A stretch of 64,000 nucleotides of DNA. Source: Mastigocoleus sp. MO_188.B34. GTDB taxonomy: Bacteria > Cyanobacteriota > Cyanobacteriia > Cyanobacteriales > Nostocaceae. Position numbers and translations under genes: made by a program. The notes beneath the pieces are model-generated. The model had not been told where the DNA came from, searched no databases, and worked only from the letters and a program-made list of their open reading frames with translations. Shown piece by piece: positions 52,900 through 63,624 of this stretch. Numbering within the stretch: position 1 is the first letter of the stretch; every line of letters starts with the position of its first letter. Location: the NCBI RefSeq assembly GCF_030065675.1, contig NZ_JASJDK010000008.1, forward strand, positions 24,402-88,401. The letters are read 5' to 3'.

Positions 52900-55560
52900 A
52901 TGCTTGATAAAAAAGTTAATTTTGACCGAGAAAGTTTTAACTCGGAATTAGAAAATAAGATTCCCTATACAAATGATACTTTGGGTAATTCAAAAAATGG
53001 AGGTAAATCTTTACCAAATACTGTAATACAAAAAAAAATGCGGGGGCGTAACTCCGATAGTAATCGCTTGAGTTCATTCTTACAACAAACAAACTTGCGT
53101 ACTAAAGCTATTGCTTTTTCTGTGAGTTTGGGAACTATTCCTGTATTAATATTTGGTTCTATTACTCATCATTTTATTCATAAATCAATCTACTCAATTA
53201 CACATGACGCGCCTCATAGCGATGAAGTAGAACTAATTAAAGAAGATACTCACAATCATGTTTTTATGACTATCGCCCTAGCAACTCTATTGACAGGGTT
53301 AATTGCTAGTGGAGCGGGTGTAATTGTTGCTAATCGTATAGTTTTAAGAATTCTTGCAGCAACTTTTACCGTTAAATCTTTAGCTAAGGGTAATCTTCAT
53401 AATCGAGTTGCAGTTAGTGGAAATGATGAAATTGCAGCCCTAGGATTTCATATTAACCGCATGGCAGATCAATTAGAAGAAGTTTTACTCCAACAAAGAA
53501 GTGAAGCGGAACAATTAAAGTTATTTACCAATAGCTTAATTTCTATTCGCCATTCTGCCAACCCAGAGAATTTAATGAATGCAGCAGTAACGGAAGTTCG
53601 TCGTTCATTGAACGTCGATCGCGTTGTGGTCTATCGATTTGATTTTCAGGGAGGAGGAGAGGTAATTGCAGAGTCTGCAGCATCTGATATTCCTCAAGCC
53701 CTAGGAGAAAAAATTCAAGATAGTTGTATCACTCAGGAGTTAATCGAGGCTTACAAAAATGGTCGGGTTCTAGCAGTTAACAATGTTTTTGAAGCTGGAT
53801 TCGCACCCGAACACTTGCAGTTGATGGAAAGGCTGCGCGTTAAATCAAGTCTGATTACACCCATCGTAAAAGATAATCAACTATTTGGTTTCCTCATAGC
53901 CCATAATTGCCACACGGTTCGTTTCTGGCAATCATATGAAGTTAACTTTGTTCAGCAACTAGCAATCCAGGTGGGAATTACTTTAGAAAGGGTTCGTTTG
54001 CTAGAAGATACTCAAGTATTGAAAAATTTTGCCGTACATCTGTCCAGTTCTCTGAGCATACCAGAAATTTACAATTTGGCTGTTCAAAATGTTCGCAATG
54101 CTTTGCTTGCAGACAGAGTTGTCATCTACAAATTTAATGAGGACTTACCAGGTAAAATTGTTGCTGAATCAGTGTTAGCTGGTTGTCCTTCCAGTGTTGG
54201 GGTGGAAATTAACGACCCCTGTTGTAAAGACTATATAGAAAAATATCAGCAGGGTCAAATCTTAGCTATCAATAATATTTATGAAGCTAATCTCACCGAG
54301 TGTTATCAGCAACAACTAGAAAGTTTTGGTGTTAAAGCTAATTTAGTTGCGCCAATTCTGGTAGGGAACAAGTTATTAGGCTTATTAATTGCTCATCAAT
54401 GCATACAACCTCGTACTTGGGAACAATCAGAAATAGATTTGCTCGAGCAATTTGCGAGAATTCTGGGGATGAGTATCGAACGAGCTAACCTCCTAGAAAT
54501 TACGGAACAAGCTCTGGAAGCAGCAGAAATCAGTTCTAAGCAACAACGGGAACAAAAAGAACAACTTCAACAAGAACTTCTCAGACTTCTGAATGATATT
54601 GAAGCTGCAGCAGAAGGAGATTTGACAGTAAGAGCCGAAGTTACCAATGGAGAAATGGGTACGGTTGCTGACTTCTTCAATTCGATTATTGAAAGTTTGC
54701 GGGAAACTGTTACTCAAGTTAAGCATGCAGCCAGTGAGGTAAATGTAGCCATTTCCGATAACTCTGGAGCAATTAACGAACTGGCTACAGAAGCTCTTCG
54801 ACAAGCAGAAGAGGTCAATCGCACCCTAGACTCGGTTGGGGAAATGCGAATTTCAATTAAAGATATTGCGATCAGTGCTCGCAAAGCAGCTTCAGTAGCT
54901 CGTACCGCATATAAAACTGCCGAAACTGGTGGTACAGCAATGGATTTGACCGTAGAAAATATCTTAAGTCTCCGGGAAACCATTGGAGAAACTGCGAAAA
55001 AAGTTAAACGTTTGGGAGAATCTTCACAACAAATATCGCGAGTTGTTTCATTAATTAATCAGATTGCGGTTCAAACAAACCTGTTAGCAATTAATGCTGG
55101 TATTGAAGCTGCTCGTGCTGGTGAAGGAAGTCAAGGTTTTGCTGTAGTTGCCGAAGAAGTTTCAGCTTTAGCAGCCCGTAGTGCTTCAGCCACAACAGAA
55201 ATTGAAGGTATAGTTGCAAACATTCAAAGAGAGACTAGTGAAGTTGTTAAAGCAATGGAATTAGGTACTTCTCAGGTTGTAGAAGGAACTCGTTTAGTAG
55301 AAGATACTAAAGACTGTTTGTATCAAATTCTGGATGTATCTCGTCAAATTGATGAACTAGTACAATCTATTTCTTCAGCTACTGTCTCTCAGGTTCAAAC
55401 ATCGAAACAAGTTGCACATTTAATGAGAGAAGTTGCCCAATTGTCAGAAATGACAAGCGAATCATCCCATAAAGTTTCTGCTTCTCTGGAGAAAACAGTA
55501 GAAATTTCCCATGAATTACAATCTAGCGTTGGCACTTTCAAAATCAACCCCGAAGCATAG
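52900..55560 (+). CDS. pixJ: Phototaxis receptor PixJ (MCP with two GAF domains)
   Basis: Order in the 886-residue protein: cytoplasmic N-terminus; TM1 (about 69-88); very short outer loop; TM2 (122-146); HAMP (about 146-200); GAF1 (about 215-370); GAF2 (about 380-535); a second HAMP-like helix region (about 555-620); MCP signalling domain (about 640-886, with the hairpin tip around [20 protein letters not shown]). GAF2 resembles a DXCF cyanobacteriochrome: D439-P-C441-C442 replaces DPCF, and the bilin-anchoring C468 is followed by Tyr, not His. GAF1 has H305 but Glu304 in place of the anchor Cys, so it should not bind bilin covalently. ATG 52900 follows AGAGAG. Confidence 0.88.
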   Translation: MLDKKVNFDRESFNSELENKIPYTNDTLGNSKNGGKSLPNTVIQKKMRGRNSDSNRLSSFLQQTNLRTKAIAFSVSLGTIPVLIFGSITHHFIHKSIYSITHDAPHSDEVELIKEDTHNHVFMTIALATLLTGLIASGAGVIVANRIVLRILAATFTVKSLAKGNLHNRVAVSGNDEIAALGFHINRMADQLEEVLLQQRSEAEQLKLFTNSLISIRHSANPENLMNAAVTEVRRSLNVDRVVVYRFDFQGGGEVIAESAASDIPQALGEKIQDSCITQELIEAYKNGRVLAVNNVFEAGFAPEHLQLMERLRVKSSLITPIVKDNQLFGFLIAHNCHTVRFWQSYEVNFVQQLAIQVGITLERVRLLEDTQVLKNFAVHLSSSLSIPEIYNLAVQNVRNALLADRVVIYKFNEDLPGKIVAESVLAGCPSSVGVEINDPCCKDYIEKYQQGQILAINNIYEANLTECYQQQLESFGVKANLVAPILVGNKLLGLLIAHQCIQPRTWEQSEIDLLEQFARILGMSIERANLLEITEQALEAAEISSKQQREQKEQLQQELLRLLNDIEAAAEGDLTVRAEVTNGEMGTVADFFNSIIESLRETVTQVKHAASEVNVAISDNSGAINELATEALRQAEEVNRTLDSVGEMRISIKDIAISARKAASVARTAYKTAETGGTAMDLTVENILSLRETIGETAKKVKRLGESSQQISRVVSLINQIAVQTNLLAINAGIEAARAGEGSQGFAVVAEEVSALAARSASATTEIEGIVANIQRETSEVVKAMELGTSQVVEGTRLVEDTKDCLYQILDVSRQIDELVQSISSATVSQVQTSKQVAHLMREVAQLSEMTSESSHKVSASLEKTVEISHELQSSVGTFKINPEA

Positions 55561-56018
55561 AAAGTAAATTGCTAGTGGTTAAATTTTGCTTGTATCAAAT
55601 GCTAGTGTCTTATTGAGATAATGTCTTGTTGAGAGCCAAAATTTAATCATTAGCGATTCTATCTACAGTGATTTAGAAAAAATTAATAAATTTTCTAAAA
55701 CTGAGAACTTTGAGATAATTGTTTTTATAAAACATTAGTTCTTGACAAATTCACTTCACATCTTCTCCTACAGATAAATTGAGTAAATGTAAGTTTAGTA
55801 AATATAAATTTAGTAAGAGGTGGAATGGGTAGAAGATAAATTTACTATAAGAAGAACAGCAACATAATGCATAAAAACTGTCTTAAATAATAAGATATCG
55901 AAGGGGATATAAATTGAATATGAATATCTGTAGACATTTAAACTAAATTTAGATTTAAAGTAAGACCCAGGAAATAAAAAATAATATTTGAATCATAACT
56001 TGAATAACTAATAAACAT
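55561..56018. other. Gap between pixJ and pixL
   Basis: 458 AT-rich bases with imperfect repeats of the type TAAGTTTAGTAAATATAAATTT (about 55790-55815). This is long for an operon, so pixL may also have its own promoter. No gene is seen. Confidence 0.5.
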
Positions 56019-59018
56019 ATGTACGAGAATAAAGAGCTAGAAATTCAAAAACTATTTCTAGAAGAAGCTACCGATTATCTGAATACTTTAGAAGACTTTT
56101 TATTAGGAGTAAAGCATACCTATTGTATTGAAATTGAAAAAATCAACGCTGCTTTGAGAGCCGCTCATTCAATTAAAGGTGGTGCGGGTATCATGGGCTT
56201 TCGAATTTTGAGCGATCTTGCTCACCGCTTGGAAGACGCCCTAAAAGTTCTCAAAACCCAAAACAAGTCGTTGGAGATTGATGATGAGCTACAAGGTTTG
56301 TTGCTCTCTAGTATTGATTTTTTAAGACAGATAGTAGATTTTCATTCCCAAGGTCAATCGATATCGGAAGAATGGTTAGAAAATTATTGCTATCCAGTTT
56401 TTGAGAACTTACATCAAACTTTAGGAGATCCCGTACCTGAAGATGCAACAACAATACTCTCTACAGAAGACAACTCCCAAGACATAATACCTTTAATTTT
56501 CCAAACCGAAGTTGAAGAATCTTTGCAACGCCTAGAATCATTACTAGGAAGTGGTGAAACCTCTGGTTTATCAGAGGAACTGGCAATGATGGCTGCTGGT
56601 TTGGGTGGTTTGGGAGAGATGTTACAAATAGAAGCTTTTACCCAACTGTGCGAATCAGTTGCATATCATTTAGCAACTACTGATACTGAAGCAGTAATTT
56701 TAGAAATCGCTAATACTGCATTGAAAGCATGGCGAAATTCTCAGGCATTAATATTAACTAATCAATTTAATAATTTACCTAACGCAATTGATTGTGATGT
56801 CGACATAACTACAGTAGTTTCCAACAAACCAGAAGTTCAAACGAGTGAAGTCAAAATACCCGCTTCTCCAGAATTAGATAATTCTTTAGATACATCACTC
56901 TTTGCTGACATTATTAATCCTCCAATACCTCAGCGCACCGAGAAATTGGCTGTGGAAAAAACATTATTTGGAGATGAGGACTTTGTAGAAACTCCCCAAC
57001 AATCTCAACAATCACAAACACAGCAATTAGTAACTCCACATAATCATTCCGAACACCACGAAAATACGGTCAGGATTCCTGTTAAACAGTTAGAAGAAAT
57101 TAATGATTTATTTAGCGAACTGACAATTGAACGTCACAGTTTTGACTTCCAATTAGTAAGATTGCAAAAGCTCATTCGCAATTTAAATCAGCGCGTTCAA
57201 ACACTAGAAACAGAAAATTATGCTCTGCGTACAGCTTATGACCGATTAGTTTTTAAAATACCTGCTTTAAGAGCAACAAAATATCATTCAAAAACTTCAG
57301 AAGAAAATGATAAAAATACTCATATAAAAAGCCTCACTAATAAATTTGATACTTTAGAATTAGATTCTTATGACGAAATCCATATGCTATTTCAAGCAGT
57401 TATGGAAACCGTCGTTCAAATTCAGGAAGTGGTTGCTGATGTTGAGGTCAATCTAGAAGATATTCAACAAGTCAAGCGCTCATTTAATAAGAATTCAAAA
57501 TATTTACAAAATGCTCTTACCCAAGCAAGAATGCGTCCTCTATCAGATATTGTTGATCGCTTTCCTAGAGCGTTACGCGATATGAGTGTGGAGCACGGTA
57601 AAAATGTTCAATTGAAAATAGAAGGTGCTAATACTCTAATAGAACGCAGTATCTTAGAGTCCTTAAATGAACCATTAATGCATATGATGCGTAATGCCTT
57701 CGATCATGGAATTGAAGAGCCAGCGACGCGCTTAGCATCAGGTAAATCAGAATCAGGAGTCATTGAAATTGCAGCCAAACATCATCGCAATCGTACCATA
57801 ATTACTTTACGGGATGATGGCAGAGGCATTGATTTAGAGCAAATTCGTCAAAAAGCTCTAGCTATGGGCTTAGATGAGTCTCTATTAGCACAAGCAACGG
57901 AAGAAGAATTACTGTCGCTGATTTTTGAACCAGGATTTAGTACCAACGAGCAAGTAACATCTTTGTCTGGTCGAGGTGTGGGCATGGATGTGGTGCGAAA
58001 TAATCTCAAACAAGTAAGGGGGAATGTTACTGTTAATACAGAGCTTGGCAAGGGTACAACTTTTACCCTCTCAGTTCCATTTACCCTTTCTGTTGCCAGG
58101 ATTCTTTTAGTGGAATGCAATAGAATGTTATTAGCATTTCCCACTGATGTGGTTGAAGAAATTTTCTTGCTAGAAGAAAGTCATATTTCTCAAGTAGATA
58201 GTAATGAATTTGTCTACTGGCAAGATCGGAGATTGGCTTTAATTAGGTTGAATCAATATTTGAAATTTAATTGTCCCCGCTACGATAATCCTGATCTAGA
58301 AACTCCAGCAGTTATCAATTCTGCCAGTGTGATAATTATCAAGAGTGGGAATCAGTTAGTCGCAGTACAACTAGATCGTACATGGGGCGAGATGGAAGTT
58401 GCGGTGCGCCAAGTGGAAAGTAATATACCTTTACCACCAGGTTTTAGTAATTGTACTATTCTTGGTAATGGCAGAGTGGTACCCTTGGTTAGCATCAATG
58501 AGCTACTGTATTGGATTGCTAGTAGTGAAGCGGTCAATAACAATCAAAATTCTTCCCCAGAGCCCATCGCATCTGGTATGTCTCCATCGCTGTTACTTTC
58601 AAACCACTCCATATCCAGAGTTAGAAGAAATACAATTTTGATTGTTGATGATTCAATAAATGTCCGGCGTTTCTTAGCTTTAATGCTAGAAAAAGCTGGG
58701 TATTCAGTAGAACAAGCAAAAGATGGTCAAGATGCTTTAGACAAATTGGGGGGTGGTTTGCAAGTTGAGGCTGTAATATGTGATATTGAGATGCCACGAG
58801 TGGATGGTTATGGCTTTCTGGGTAGTATCAAATCAGTAAAAGCATCTAAGGATATACCCGTGATTATGCTTTCATCTCGTAGTAGCAATAAACATCGAAA
58901 GCTTGCAATGCAACTTGGTGCTGTCGCTTACTTCTCCAAACCATACAACGAACAGGAATTATTACAAGCTTTGGAAGAAATTATTGCTGCACCTGCTTCT
59001 ATGTTGAGCATGTCTTAG
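56019..59018 (+). CDS. pixL: Hybrid CheA-type histidine kinase PixL
   Basis: Domains of the 999-residue kinase: Hpt (about 1-130, phosphorylated H50 in AAHSIKGGAG), linker with a second Hpt-like helical region (about 165-250), dimerisation helices (about 340-500), HATPase_c (about 530-690; NEPLMHMMRNAFDHG, LRDDGRGID, GRGVGMDVV), CheW-like domain (about 690-840), and a C-terminal receiver (about 870-990, phosphoacceptor D922 in ICDIEMP). This is the kinase of the Pix phototaxis pathway, receiving input from PixJ via PixI and phosphorylating PixG/PixH. Confidence 0.92.
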   Translation: MYENKELEIQKLFLEEATDYLNTLEDFLLGVKHTYCIEIEKINAALRAAHSIKGGAGIMGFRILSDLAHRLEDALKVLKTQNKSLEIDDELQGLLLSSIDFLRQIVDFHSQGQSISEEWLENYCYPVFENLHQTLGDPVPEDATTILSTEDNSQDIIPLIFQTEVEESLQRLESLLGSGETSGLSEELAMMAAGLGGLGEMLQIEAFTQLCESVAYHLATTDTEAVILEIANTALKAWRNSQALILTNQFNNLPNAIDCDVDITTVVSNKPEVQTSEVKIPASPELDNSLDTSLFADIINPPIPQRTEKLAVEKTLFGDEDFVETPQQSQQSQTQQLVTPHNHSEHHENTVRIPVKQLEEINDLFSELTIERHSFDFQLVRLQKLIRNLNQRVQTLETENYALRTAYDRLVFKIPALRATKYHSKTSEENDKNTHIKSLTNKFDTLELDSYDEIHMLFQAVMETVVQIQEVVADVEVNLEDIQQVKRSFNKNSKYLQNALTQARMRPLSDIVDRFPRALRDMSVEHGKNVQLKIEGANTLIERSILESLNEPLMHMMRNAFDHGIEEPATRLASGKSESGVIEIAAKHHRNRTIITLRDDGRGIDLEQIRQKALAMGLDESLLAQATEEELLSLIFEPGFSTNEQVTSLSGRGVGMDVVRNNLKQVRGNVTVNTELGKGTTFTLSVPFTLSVARILLVECNRMLLAFPTDVVEEIFLLEESHISQVDSNEFVYWQDRRLALIRLNQYLKFNCPRYDNPDLETPAVINSASVIIIKSGNQLVAVQLDRTWGEMEVAVRQVESNIPLPPGFSNCTILGNGRVVPLVSINELLYWIASSEAVNNNQNSSPEPIASGMSPSLLLSNHSISRVRRNTILIVDDSINVRRFLALMLEKAGYSVEQAKDGQDALDKLGGGLQVEAVICDIEMPRVDGYGFLGSIKSVKASKDIPVIMLSSRSSNKHRKLAMQLGAVAYFSKPYNEQELLQALEEIIAAPASMLSMS

Positions 59019-59545
59019 ACTGTTTACTTGATGTATATCGCAATCCTAAATGATTTATAAACGGGAATTATTTCTGGGCTTGGGTTTGAAGGTGCTGATT
59101 GTTCACATTTCAAATAGGATTGCTATATATCAAACTCAACATAAATCAGTATAAGATTCTGCTGCCATAAAACCCTCCTATTCTGAGTGATATCATTTCC
59201 GGTAAAACACTTGCGATAAGGTTCGTAGTAGCGCTTGAGCGCAAATATTTTTACTATGAAGCTAAAGCGCTACTACAAACAAACTATTTTTAAACAAGTA
59301 ATTAAGCGGACCAGGACTTACGCAAGTGTCACAATTGGTGGTTGGTGCGTGACGCTATAAGTCTGATTCTTACGTTCAGGTATTTTTACAGCGTCACACA
59401 CCCTACAGGAAAAATATGCCAGTTGCGTAAGTCCTACGGACATGATATGAGGGTTTTAATGCAATAAAAATGATAGCTTTAGAGTAGAGGTTAAGTGGTT
59501 AAAAATTATTATGAGATTTTACTAGAGCGCTGAAACTATCAAACA
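59019..59545. other. Spacer with two palindromic elements
   Basis: Contains a 12-bp inverted repeat GTAGTAGCGCTT (59225-59236; complement 59265-59276) and the MITE-like element at 59313-59435. Neither codes for protein, and no other gene is seen. Confidence 0.7.
59313..59435. mobile_element. MITE-like element, 123 bp, 13-bp terminal inverted repeats
   Basis: The ends AGGACTTACGCAA (59313-59325) and TTGCGTAAGTCCT (59423-59435) are perfect inverted repeats. Inside, GTGACGCT (59349-59356) and AGCGTCAC (59390-59397) form a second one. It has no coding capacity, so it would need a transposase from elsewhere. The ACTTACGCA end type is widespread in cyanobacterial small elements. No convincing target duplication was found. 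Confidence 0.65.
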
Positions 59546-60031
59546 TTATTTTGTTTCTGTAATTCTCAATTGGTAAGGGAGATAATCATCTTCATTGTAA
59601 GATCCGATCCAAATGTAATATTCTCCCGGAAGCCACTCACCGGTAATACCGGGATTTTTACCTTCAAAATCGTCATTACACCAGCTACCTCCGGGACCTT
59701 CAATCATCAGAGTTGTATCTTTTGGACTTTGCACCTGCAGTTTTAAATAATCAAACTTACTAGTTAATTGAAGAGTATGGTCTGGTTCTCTGTCAAAGAA
59801 ACCTTTACATGGACCTGTAAGAGTTTCTGTTCTATCTGCAAGTTTATTCGCTGGAATCTTTCCACCGCTCATACCGCTGACAACTAGTGGATCTGGGTCA
59901 AATTCGTTACCAATAACGATATCTTCAAAAATTGGTGCTGGAGTTTCATCCGCATGAGCGACAAACTTAATATCTGATAAAGTTAGCAGAGTTATTGTTA
60001 GCAAAGATAACTTTAAAATTTGATTTATCAT
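59546..60031 (-). CDS. Secreted protein with a C-terminal PPC-like beta domain
   Basis: The 161-residue protein has a signal peptide (about 1-28, cleavage near HADE). The mature part contains TGPCKGFFDREPDHTLQLTS and IEGPGGSWCNDDFEGKNPGI, with two cysteines that could form a disulfide, and ends GEYYIWIGSYNEDDYLPYQL. The pattern is like the pre-peptidase C-terminal (PPC) type beta-sandwich seen in exported cyanobacterial proteins. Its function is unknown. Confidence 0.75.
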   Translation of the reverse strand: MINQILKLSLLTITLLTLSDIKFVAHADETPAPIFEDIVIGNEFDPDPLVVSGMSGGKIPANKLADRTETLTGPCKGFFDREPDHTLQLTSKFDYLKLQVQSPKDTTLMIEGPGGSWCNDDFEGKNPGITGEWLPGEYYIWIGSYNEDDYLPYQLRITETK

Positions 60032-60333
60032 TATTATTTGCCATTCTGATTAGATGATTTTTAAGTAATTTGAATGACATTTATTTTACAAACCAAGTTC
60101 CCGATTCAGGAGTAATTGCTGATAAGTTTTTGGGTATTGAGAAATTTTTTGATTGACATCAAGAACTTGATATTGAATTGATAATTTATATCTAATAATG
60201 GGTAATGGGTAATGGGTAATGGGTAATTGGAAAAACCTATTACCTATTACCAATAATTACATATTAGTCATAGACCAATTACCCCAATGGTAAATTCACA
60301 ATCTATGTTAATAAAGATTTAGATGCTTAGACT
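60032..60333. repeat. Spacer with TAATGGG heptamer array
   Basis: TAATGGG/TAATTGG heptads run from 60196 to about 60230, followed by partly complementary TATTACC units (60238-60252) that could fold back on them. No gene is seen. Confidence 0.7.
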
Positions 60334-61779
60334 TTAACTTGCTGCGGCTAAAGCTTGAGTTAAGCGTGATTTATCTAAATTGATTTTATTAAGTAGTAAC
60401 CAAGATTGCATCAGGTCCGGACCATTGAGTTCTCCAGTTAGTGCAGCTCGCAAACTTCGCATTACAAGACCTTTCTTGAGTTTTTGTCCTTTTACTACCT
60501 GTTTGATAATATCTCCTGCGGTAGTCGCATCTAAAGGATTTTTATCATCCAAGGCTGCAATAATTGCTTCGACTGAACCAATTACTCCTTCTTTTTTTAG
60601 TTGAGCGATCGCTTCTTCACCATATTCCACTTCTGTTGTGAAAAAGGTTTTAGTTAAACTTACTATGTCCTGTAGACGAGTCAGACTGGGTTGGGTGAGA
60701 GTAACTAACTCTTCTAGCCACTGGCGTTCCCTACCATCGTTCAATTTACACCCAGCTTTTTCCAATACAGGCATGAGTAGATCTGTCAATTTATCTACTG
60801 GCATATTGTGAATATACTGGCTATTAATCCAATCTAGTTTTGCCCAATCAAATTTTGCTCCAGCTTTATTTACTCGTTCAAAACTAAATTCTTTAGCTGC
60901 ACCTTCCAAGGTAAAGATTTCTTGTGTTGAGTCTGGGGGAGACCAGCCCAGCAAAGTCATGTAATTCACCAAAGCTTCTGCAGTAAAGCCCATTTCCTGA
61001 AAGTCACAAATAGAAGTAACGCCATCTCGTTTGGAAAGCTTGCGTCCTTCCATATTCAGAATTAATGGAGTGTGGGCAAATTCTGGAGTTTTCGCTCCAA
61101 AAGCTTCGTAAAGTAAAATTTGTTTTGCAGTATTAGCAATATGGTCTTCTCCCCGAATAACATGGGTGATTTGCATATCCATGTCATCTATAACCACAGC
61201 AAAATTATATAAGGGTTGACCAATACCACCGTCGGTAGCGCGAGCAATGACCATATCACCACCTAAGTCACTACCACGCCAAACCATTTTGCCCCTTACT
61301 AAGTCATTCCAGACTATTTCCCGAGTGTCATCAATTTTAAAACGAATTACAAAACTACGACCTTCAGCCTGAAAAGCTGTTTCTTGTTCTGGGGTAAGAT
61401 TCCGATGACGATTATCATAACGGGGTGCTTCATTTCTAGATTTTTGAGCTTCCCGCAATGCTTCCAACTCTTCAGTGGTGGTGTAACAGCGATAGGCTAA
61501 ACCTTTATCTAAAAGAGTTTGTACTCCTTGCTTGTAGAAATCCAAACGTTTCGATTGGAAAAATGGACCTTCATCCCAATCTAGTCCCAACCAACGTAAT
61601 CCCTCAAGAATGTTCTCTGTATATTCGGGACGCGATCGCGATGTATCGGTATCTTCAACTCGCAAAATGAATTTGCCACCGAGATGACGGGCAAACAACC
61701 AATTAAAAACAGCGGTTCTAGCTGTTCCAATATGTAAGTTTCCTGTAGGACTAGGAGCAAGACGGACTCTAACAGTCAC
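60334..61779 (-). CDS. gltX: Glutamyl-tRNA synthetase
   Basis: The 481-residue class I synthetase has the HIGH-type motif [14 protein letters not shown] (9-22) and the KMSKS-type motif KLSKRDG, followed by the helical anticodon-binding domain. In cyanobacteria, which usually lack GlnRS, GltX is typically non-discriminating and also charges tRNA-Gln, which GatCAB then amidates; that is family knowledge, not shown here. It lies 105 bases downstream of the tRNA-Asp gene on the same strand. Confidence 0.96.
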   Translation of the reverse strand: MTVRVRLAPSPTGNLHIGTARTAVFNWLFARHLGGKFILRVEDTDTSRSRPEYTENILEGLRWLGLDWDEGPFFQSKRLDFYKQGVQTLLDKGLAYRCYTTTEELEALREAQKSRNEAPRYDNRHRNLTPEQETAFQAEGRSFVIRFKIDDTREIVWNDLVRGKMVWRGSDLGGDMVIARATDGGIGQPLYNFAVVIDDMDMQITHVIRGEDHIANTAKQILLYEAFGAKTPEFAHTPLILNMEGRKLSKRDGVTSICDFQEMGFTAEALVNYMTLLGWSPPDSTQEIFTLEGAAKEFSFERVNKAGAKFDWAKLDWINSQYIHNMPVDKLTDLLMPVLEKAGCKLNDGRERQWLEELVTLTQPSLTRLQDIVSLTKTFFTTEVEYGEEAIAQLKKEGVIGSVEAIIAALDDKNPLDATTAGDIIKQVVKGQKLKKGLVMRSLRAALTGELNGPDLMQSWLLLNKINLDKSRLTQALAAAS

Positions 61780-61884
61780 TGCTAATTCTCTCTATAAATC
61801 GTGCATAAACAATTTAGCTCAGATTTAAATATCATAAAAGATATAAAATCTAAGCTAATAAAAATCTGATATTGATTTAATCTA

Positions 61885-61958
61885 CGGGACCGACGGGGCT
61901 CGAACCCGCAACTTCCGCCGTGACAGGGCGGTGCTCTAACCAATTGAACTACGGTCCC
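61885..61958 (-). tRNA. tRNA-Asp (GTC)
   Basis: The reverse strand folds into a full cloverleaf: acceptor stem GGGACCG pairing with CGGTCCC, D-arm with GTTCAATTGGTTAGAGC, anticodon stem CCGCC/GGCGG with loop CTGTCAC (anticodon GTC), and T-arm GCGGG-TTCGAGC-CCCGT. The discriminator base is G, and no CCA is encoded. It lies between the kinase gene and gltX, all on the minus strand. Confidence 0.97.
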
Positions 61959-62025
61959 TCAACTGGTGACTAACTAATTATCTCCATGACCTATAAAGTT
62001 GTCAAGGGTTTGCTGAATTTTTTTT

Positions 62026-63624
62026 TCATGGAGATTTGAAGTCGGCTTTTTCGCTCTCACAGTCAAGGGTTTGCAAGAGTTGGGCTCGTATTTGTTTATA
62101 TTTCTGTTTTAATAATTGCTTACTAAGTTGTGCTTGATGGGAATTGGGTAAGTTTTCACTTTTGAACAAGCAATCTTTTAATAGCTCTTGCTGTTGGTAG
62201 CTGACAGCAGCACTTGTAATGTGGGTAATTGGGTGGGGGGGTTCCAAAGAAAATAAAGCTAAGGGATAGCGTTGGTTTTCTGCTAAATAACGCACTAAAA
62301 GGCGATGTTCTAGATTGTGCATGTCCAAATAGCTTGGTAACCACTTCGCGCCTAGTTCTGGTTGATGGAGTGCAGTCAACCACAGCAACATTGGATGAGG
62401 AGAAAGAGCGAAAACAAATTGGTTATAGGATTGAGAATTTAAGCGTTTGTGAATGTCCTCTTGGGACATCATCAGAAATAATGCGGTGACATAGCTATTT
62501 TCAAATTCCACTAAACGGGGGAAAACAATTTCTTGAATAGGTTTATCTTGACTCCAAACTAATCCCCAACAAATTTTTTCCAGAGATGGTTCTAATCCGG
62601 AAGTGGAAGGAATCAGACTTGAATGTTTGTGGATATTCCTGTTTGTTGCTTTATCTTGCGTTGTCAAGTTTCTAGTGTTGAGGGTTTTTGTAGGACTTAC
62701 TAGTTTTTTCTGATGATCGCTGACTTCCAATTTTATATTGTCTAAAACATTAAGAATTTCAGTTAGACTTTGGGGGCGATCGCCCTTAGATTTTGCCAAG
62801 CAGTTCATAACTAAATTCTCTAAAACCTTGGGTAATTGGAGTTGAGGATTAATATTACTCAGTTGTCGTGGTGTTTCAGACAAATGTGCTTGATACCAAG
62901 CGGCGAAGTTATCATTTGTTATTTCCCAAGGTTTTTCGCCTGTGAGCATTTCATACATTACTACTCCCAAACTATAAATATCAGAACAGTTATCTAATTC
63001 TCGATCTTGAAACTGTTCGGGAGAAGAATAAGGTAAAGAAGCGCTGAAACCATCTACTATTGCTAGGGTAGCTGAATTATTGATAAATTTAGCGACACCA
63101 AAATCCAAAATTTTGACTAATTGACCCAATACGCGATCAGGAAGGACTAATATATTACTTGGTTTAATATCTCTATGTATTAATGGGTAAAATGTCCCAT
63201 CAATTTTTATCCCTTGATGAGCACACTGTAAACCCAAACATATTTGACGAGTCAAATTAATAAATTTATTTAAAGGTATTGGCATTAAATCTTGTAAACT
63301 TTTTCCCTGTAGGTATTCCATTACATAAAAAGGTTTACCTGATTTGCTTAAACCAAAATCCGTAACCTTGACAATATGTAAGCTTTTCTGACTTAAAGCT
63401 GCACAAATACGAGCTTCTGAAGCAAAACTTTGCAGTTGTTTGGAATTAAAAAAATTTGAGGATAGGAATTTTACTGCTACTGGTACTCCGGCGAGCAAAA
63501 CATCTTCTGCTAAAAATATTTCTCCCATATCACTTTGAGAAATTATTCGCTTTAGTTGATAGCGATCGAGCAATAATTCCATATCATCTGAAGATATGGG
63601 AGGTAAAAAAGTATTATTATTCAT
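62026..63624 (-). CDS. Serine/threonine protein kinase with cyanobacterial C-terminal extension
   Basis: The 532-residue protein has a Hanks-type kinase domain (about 20-295): catalytic-ATP Lys in VAVKF (K52), HRDIKPSN (150-157), DFG (174-176) and SSPEQF in place of APE. The glycine-rich loop is degenerate, S29-Q-S31-D-M-G34 instead of G-x-G-x-x-G, but the catalytic residues are intact, so activity is likely though perhaps reduced. A roughly 200-residue helical extension follows, without transmembrane helix. Its substrates are unknown. Confidence 0.9.
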   Translation of the reverse strand: MNNNTFLPPISSDDMELLLDRYQLKRIISQSDMGEIFLAEDVLLAGVPVAVKFLSSNFFNSKQLQSFASEARICAALSQKSLHIVKVTDFGLSKSGKPFYVMEYLQGKSLQDLMPIPLNKFINLTRQICLGLQCAHQGIKIDGTFYPLIHRDIKPSNILVLPDRVLGQLVKILDFGVAKFINNSATLAIVDGFSASLPYSSPEQFQDRELDNCSDIYSLGVVMYEMLTGEKPWEITNDNFAAWYQAHLSETPRQLSNINPQLQLPKVLENLVMNCLAKSKGDRPQSLTEILNVLDNIKLEVSDHQKKLVSPTKTLNTRNLTTQDKATNRNIHKHSSLIPSTSGLEPSLEKICWGLVWSQDKPIQEIVFPRLVEFENSYVTALFLMMSQEDIHKRLNSQSYNQFVFALSPHPMLLWLTALHQPELGAKWLPSYLDMHNLEHRLLVRYLAENQRYPLALFSLEPPHPITHITSAAVSYQQQELLKDCLFKSENLPNSHQAQLSKQLLKQKYKQIRAQLLQTLDCESEKADFKSP

